From contig SKIF01000062.1 of assembly GCA_007116575.1 (NCBI GenBank), positions 1-34,889 on the forward strand: a DNA stretch of 34,889 bases, in the 5' to 3' direction. The first letter of the stretch is position 1. Every line of letters starts with the position of its first letter. Origin of the DNA: Paracoccaceae bacterium. Its GTDB lineage: Bacteria > Pseudomonadota > Alphaproteobacteria > Rhodobacterales > Rhodobacteraceae. Made by a program: the position numbers and the translations under genes. The notes under the pieces were generated by a model. It had not been told where the DNA came from, ran no database searches, and saw only the letters and a program-made list of their open reading frames with translations. Of the stretch, positions 33,357 through 34,889 are shown piece by piece.

Positions 33357-34457
33357 ATGTCGCAGGAATCATCGCAGCTTGTCATGGCACCGGGCCGCGC
33401 AACTGCGCCGCCCGCCACAGCCGCAAAGCCGCGCCCTGCCCCCGCGCCGCGCGCGCGCACCGACCATCTGAGCGGCGCGCAGAAAGCGGCGATCATCGTG
33501 CGGGTCTTGCTGTCCGAAGGGCTGGACACACCGATTGCAACCCTGCCGCCCGAGATGCAGACCATGCTCACGCGCACCCTGGGCAGCATGGGGCTGGTGG
33601 ATCGTGCGACCATGTCGGCGGTGGTCGCGGAATTTGTCGAAACGCTCGATCAGGTGGGCCTGTCCTTTCCAGACGGGGTGGAAGGTGCGCTCTCGCTTTT
33701 GGGCGACCGGCTCGACACAAGCGCGACCGAACAGTTGCGCGCGCTGACACGCAGCGACGGGCAGGATGACCCATGGCCCCGGCTGGAAGGCGCGGATGAT
33801 GACGATCTGCTCGCGATCCTGCAGGCAGAGGCGCAGGTGGTGGGCGCGGTGCTGCTGTCGAAACTGAGCACCGACAAGGCCGCGCGATTGCTGATGCGCC
33901 TGCCCTCCGATCTGGCGCAGGGCCTCGCGCTGGCCATCGCCCGGACCGGGGATATCGCGCCCCAGGCCGTGGCGCGGATCGGGGCGACGCTCGCCGAACA
34001 GGTCAGCGCGCGGCCCCTGCGCGCTTTTGATACACCGCCCAGCAAACGCATGGGCGCGATCCTGAATGCCTCGCCCGCCGGGTTGCGCCAGGACCTGCTC
34101 GACCAGTTGGAAAATGTCGACGCCGATTATGCCTCGGGCGTGCGCGCCTCGATCTTCACCTTTCACCATATTCCCGAACGCGTCGCGGTCTCGGATATTC
34201 CCACGATCGCCCGCATGGCAGAGCAAGAGGATCTGTTAACCATAATCGGCGCAAATCGTCCCGAGGATGCACCCGTGATCGCGTTCCTGCTCGACAACAT
34301 GTCCAAGCGCGCCGCCGAGACCCTGCGCGAAGATGCCAGCGCCCTGCCCGCCCCCGACCCCGAGGCACTGGAAGCCGCGCTCAACCGAATTGCCGCGAAA
34401 GTGCGTGACCTCGCGGATGAGGGAGCCATCACGCTGATCGCGGCAAGCAAGTCATGA
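33357..34457 (+). CDS. fliG: Flagellar motor switch protein FliG, divergent
   Basis: 366 residues, slightly long because of a Pro/Ala-rich N-terminal extension (about 1-35). FliG is the rotor protein bound to the MS ring that meets MotA. The N-terminal domain begins at LSGAQKAAIIV (38-48), the middle domain is at about 150-215 and the C-terminal torque domain at about 262-362, with the signature NMSKRAAETLRED at 314-326. Two usual features are altered: the middle-domain EHPQ motif appears as EAQV (158-161), and the torque-helix lysine equivalent to E. coli K264 is not seen in LLTIIGANRP, while R and D of the RxxxxxRD ridge remain. The gene stands alone, 16 kb from the flagellar block, with a weak ribosome site. 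Identity good, degree of divergence unusual or lineage-specific. Confidence 0.87.
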   Translation: MSQESSQLVMAPGRATAPPATAAKPRPAPAPRARTDHLSGAQKAAIIVRVLLSEGLDTPIATLPPEMQTMLTRTLGSMGLVDRATMSAVVAEFVETLDQVGLSFPDGVEGALSLLGDRLDTSATEQLRALTRSDGQDDPWPRLEGADDDDLLAILQAEAQVVGAVLLSKLSTDKAARLLMRLPSDLAQGLALAIARTGDIAPQAVARIGATLAEQVSARPLRAFDTPPSKRMGAILNASPAGLRQDLLDQLENVDADYASGVRASIFTFHHIPERVAVSDIPTIARMAEQEDLLTIIGANRPEDAPVIAFLLDNMSKRAAETLREDASALPAPDPEALEAALNRIAAKVRDLADEGAITLIAASKS

Positions 34458-34797
34458 TCCGCCCCCAATTGCTGCCCGTTACTGGGCCCTGCGCCTGATC
34501 CGTGGGCGGGGCGGATGCCGGCGCCCGCCGCCTGATACGCGCCCCCCTGATCACCTCGGCCCCGTTCAGGGCCCCTTGCGCGCAACACGAGACATCCCGC
34601 CTCGCCGCGAAACACAGGCCCGCCCCCTGCCCCGGCACCTGCACTACGCCGTGAACGCGGTCTGATCCCGTTGCTCACATGCCGGGCTTGCGCGCGCACC
34701 ACTGAACGCCCGCAAAGCGCTCTCGGGACGTAGGCGGTTAGGCGGGGTCCGAGGGCGCTTTGCCTGCACGCCGCGACCCCGTCAGACGGATGCCCCG
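34458..34797. other. Gene-free interval between fliG and pduL
   Basis: 340 bases between convergent genes. Minus-strand open frames cross it, but their translations are low-complexity. Apart from the hairpin at 34714-34761 I see no structure or repeat. Confidence 0.4.
34714..34761 (-). terminator. Long hairpin downstream of pduL
   Basis: AAAGCGCTCTCGG at 34714-34726 pairs with CCGAGGGCGCTTT at 34749-34761 over 13 positions, with one G-U pair and a 22-base loop. It lies 36 bases past the pduL stop on the minus strand and 256 bases past fliG on the plus strand. The three T after the stem are fewer than usual, so termination efficiency is unclear. Confidence 0.5.
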
Positions 34798-34889
34798 TCA
34801 CACATGGGCATGGAGCAGATCCGTGCAGAGTTCGCCCTCGACATCGCAGGTGATCCCGGCGGCATTGGCCTCGTCAGTGTCGATATGCA
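34798..34889 (-). CDS. pduL: Phosphate propanoyltransferase PduL, C-terminal fragment (gene runs off the window)
   Basis: Only the last 29 codons are inside the window, with the TGA stop at 34798-34800. The segment HIDTDEANAAG is the same as the one near the C-terminus of Salmonella PduL as I recall it (MHIDTDEANAAG), and the two bases left of the preceding codon (TG) would fit its methionine. PduL is a zinc phosphotransacylase that interconverts acyl-CoA and acyl phosphate, usually paired with acetate or propionate kinase. The tail after the motif (ITCDVEGELCTDLLHAHV) differs from the Salmonella one. The identification rests on a short motif. Confidence 0.75.
   Translation of the reverse strand, partial: HIDTDEANAAGITCDVEGELCTDLLHAHV

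Noticed and set aside
34236-34243. TTAACCAT-like CtrA half-site
   Set aside because: Lies inside the fliG coding region and there is no paired half-site.

Overview
The window is a gene-dense, GC-rich stretch of an alphaproteobacterial chromosome, most likely from the Rhodobacteraceae/Paracoccaceae. Support for this comes from the protein set: an amine transaminase almost matching a Ruegeria enzyme, the alphaproteobacterial order of flagellar genes, DUF3422 and DUF4389 proteins, and a Rhodobacterales-type intergenic motif near purB. The genus cannot be resolved. I see no tRNA, rRNA, insertion sequence, prophage or CRISPR array, and no broken gene.

Layout. (1) 163-4034, minus strand: a class III transaminase, a small conserved hypothetical gene and metG. 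(2) 4574-16977: a flagellar block. fliI (minus) is divergent from flgB-flgC-fliE-fliQ-flgF-flgG-flgA-flgH-fliL (plus). An M29 aminopeptidase gene follows on the plus strand. It meets a second flagellar operon head-on, read on the minus strand as a lytic transglycosylase (sltF-like), flhA, fliR, flhB and a small coiled-coil gene. The last four genes are joined by three successive 4-base ATGA overlaps. (3) 17050-18816: kynureninase (minus) and an isoprenylcysteine-methyltransferase-family membrane protein (plus). (4) 19022-22160: pntA-pntB, the proton-translocating transhydrogenase, closed by a clear intrinsic terminator. (5) 22485-28415: DUF3422 protein, tyrS (minus), anmK, a DUF4389 membrane protein and oligoendopeptidase F. 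(6) 28514-31188, minus: ybjN-family gene, proC, csaA and a 2-hydroxyacid dehydrogenase. (7) 31189-31674: a 486-base gene-free interval with a 16-base perfect palindrome, the Rhodobacterales-type motif and several dyads in front of purB. (8) 31675-34457: purB, a 54-residue secreted cysteine protein with its own terminator, and a divergent fliG. (9) At the right edge, the last 29 codons of pduL (phosphate propanoyltransferase) on the minus strand.

How the genes work together. The flagellar genes supply the proximal and distal rod (FlgB, FlgC, FlgF, FlgG), the MS-ring/rod junction (FliE), most of the export gate (FlhA, FlhB, FliR, FliQ), the export ATPase (FliI), L-ring (FlgH), P-ring chaperone (FlgA), stator-associated FliL and a wall-opening enzyme. 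FliG lies about 16 kb away. FliP, FlgI, FliF, FliM/N, MotA/B, hook and filament genes must lie outside the window. The other genes are mainly housekeeping: aminoacyl-tRNA synthetases, proline and purine synthesis, NADPH supply, peptidoglycan recycling and peptide turnover.

Most of the window is ordinary. No complete new system is evident. The best candidates for something undescribed are the small coiled-coil gene fused by overlap to flhB (a likely unnamed FliJ), the structured ybjN-purB interval, the small secreted cysteine protein next to purB, and the fliG copy that lacks usual motif residues.
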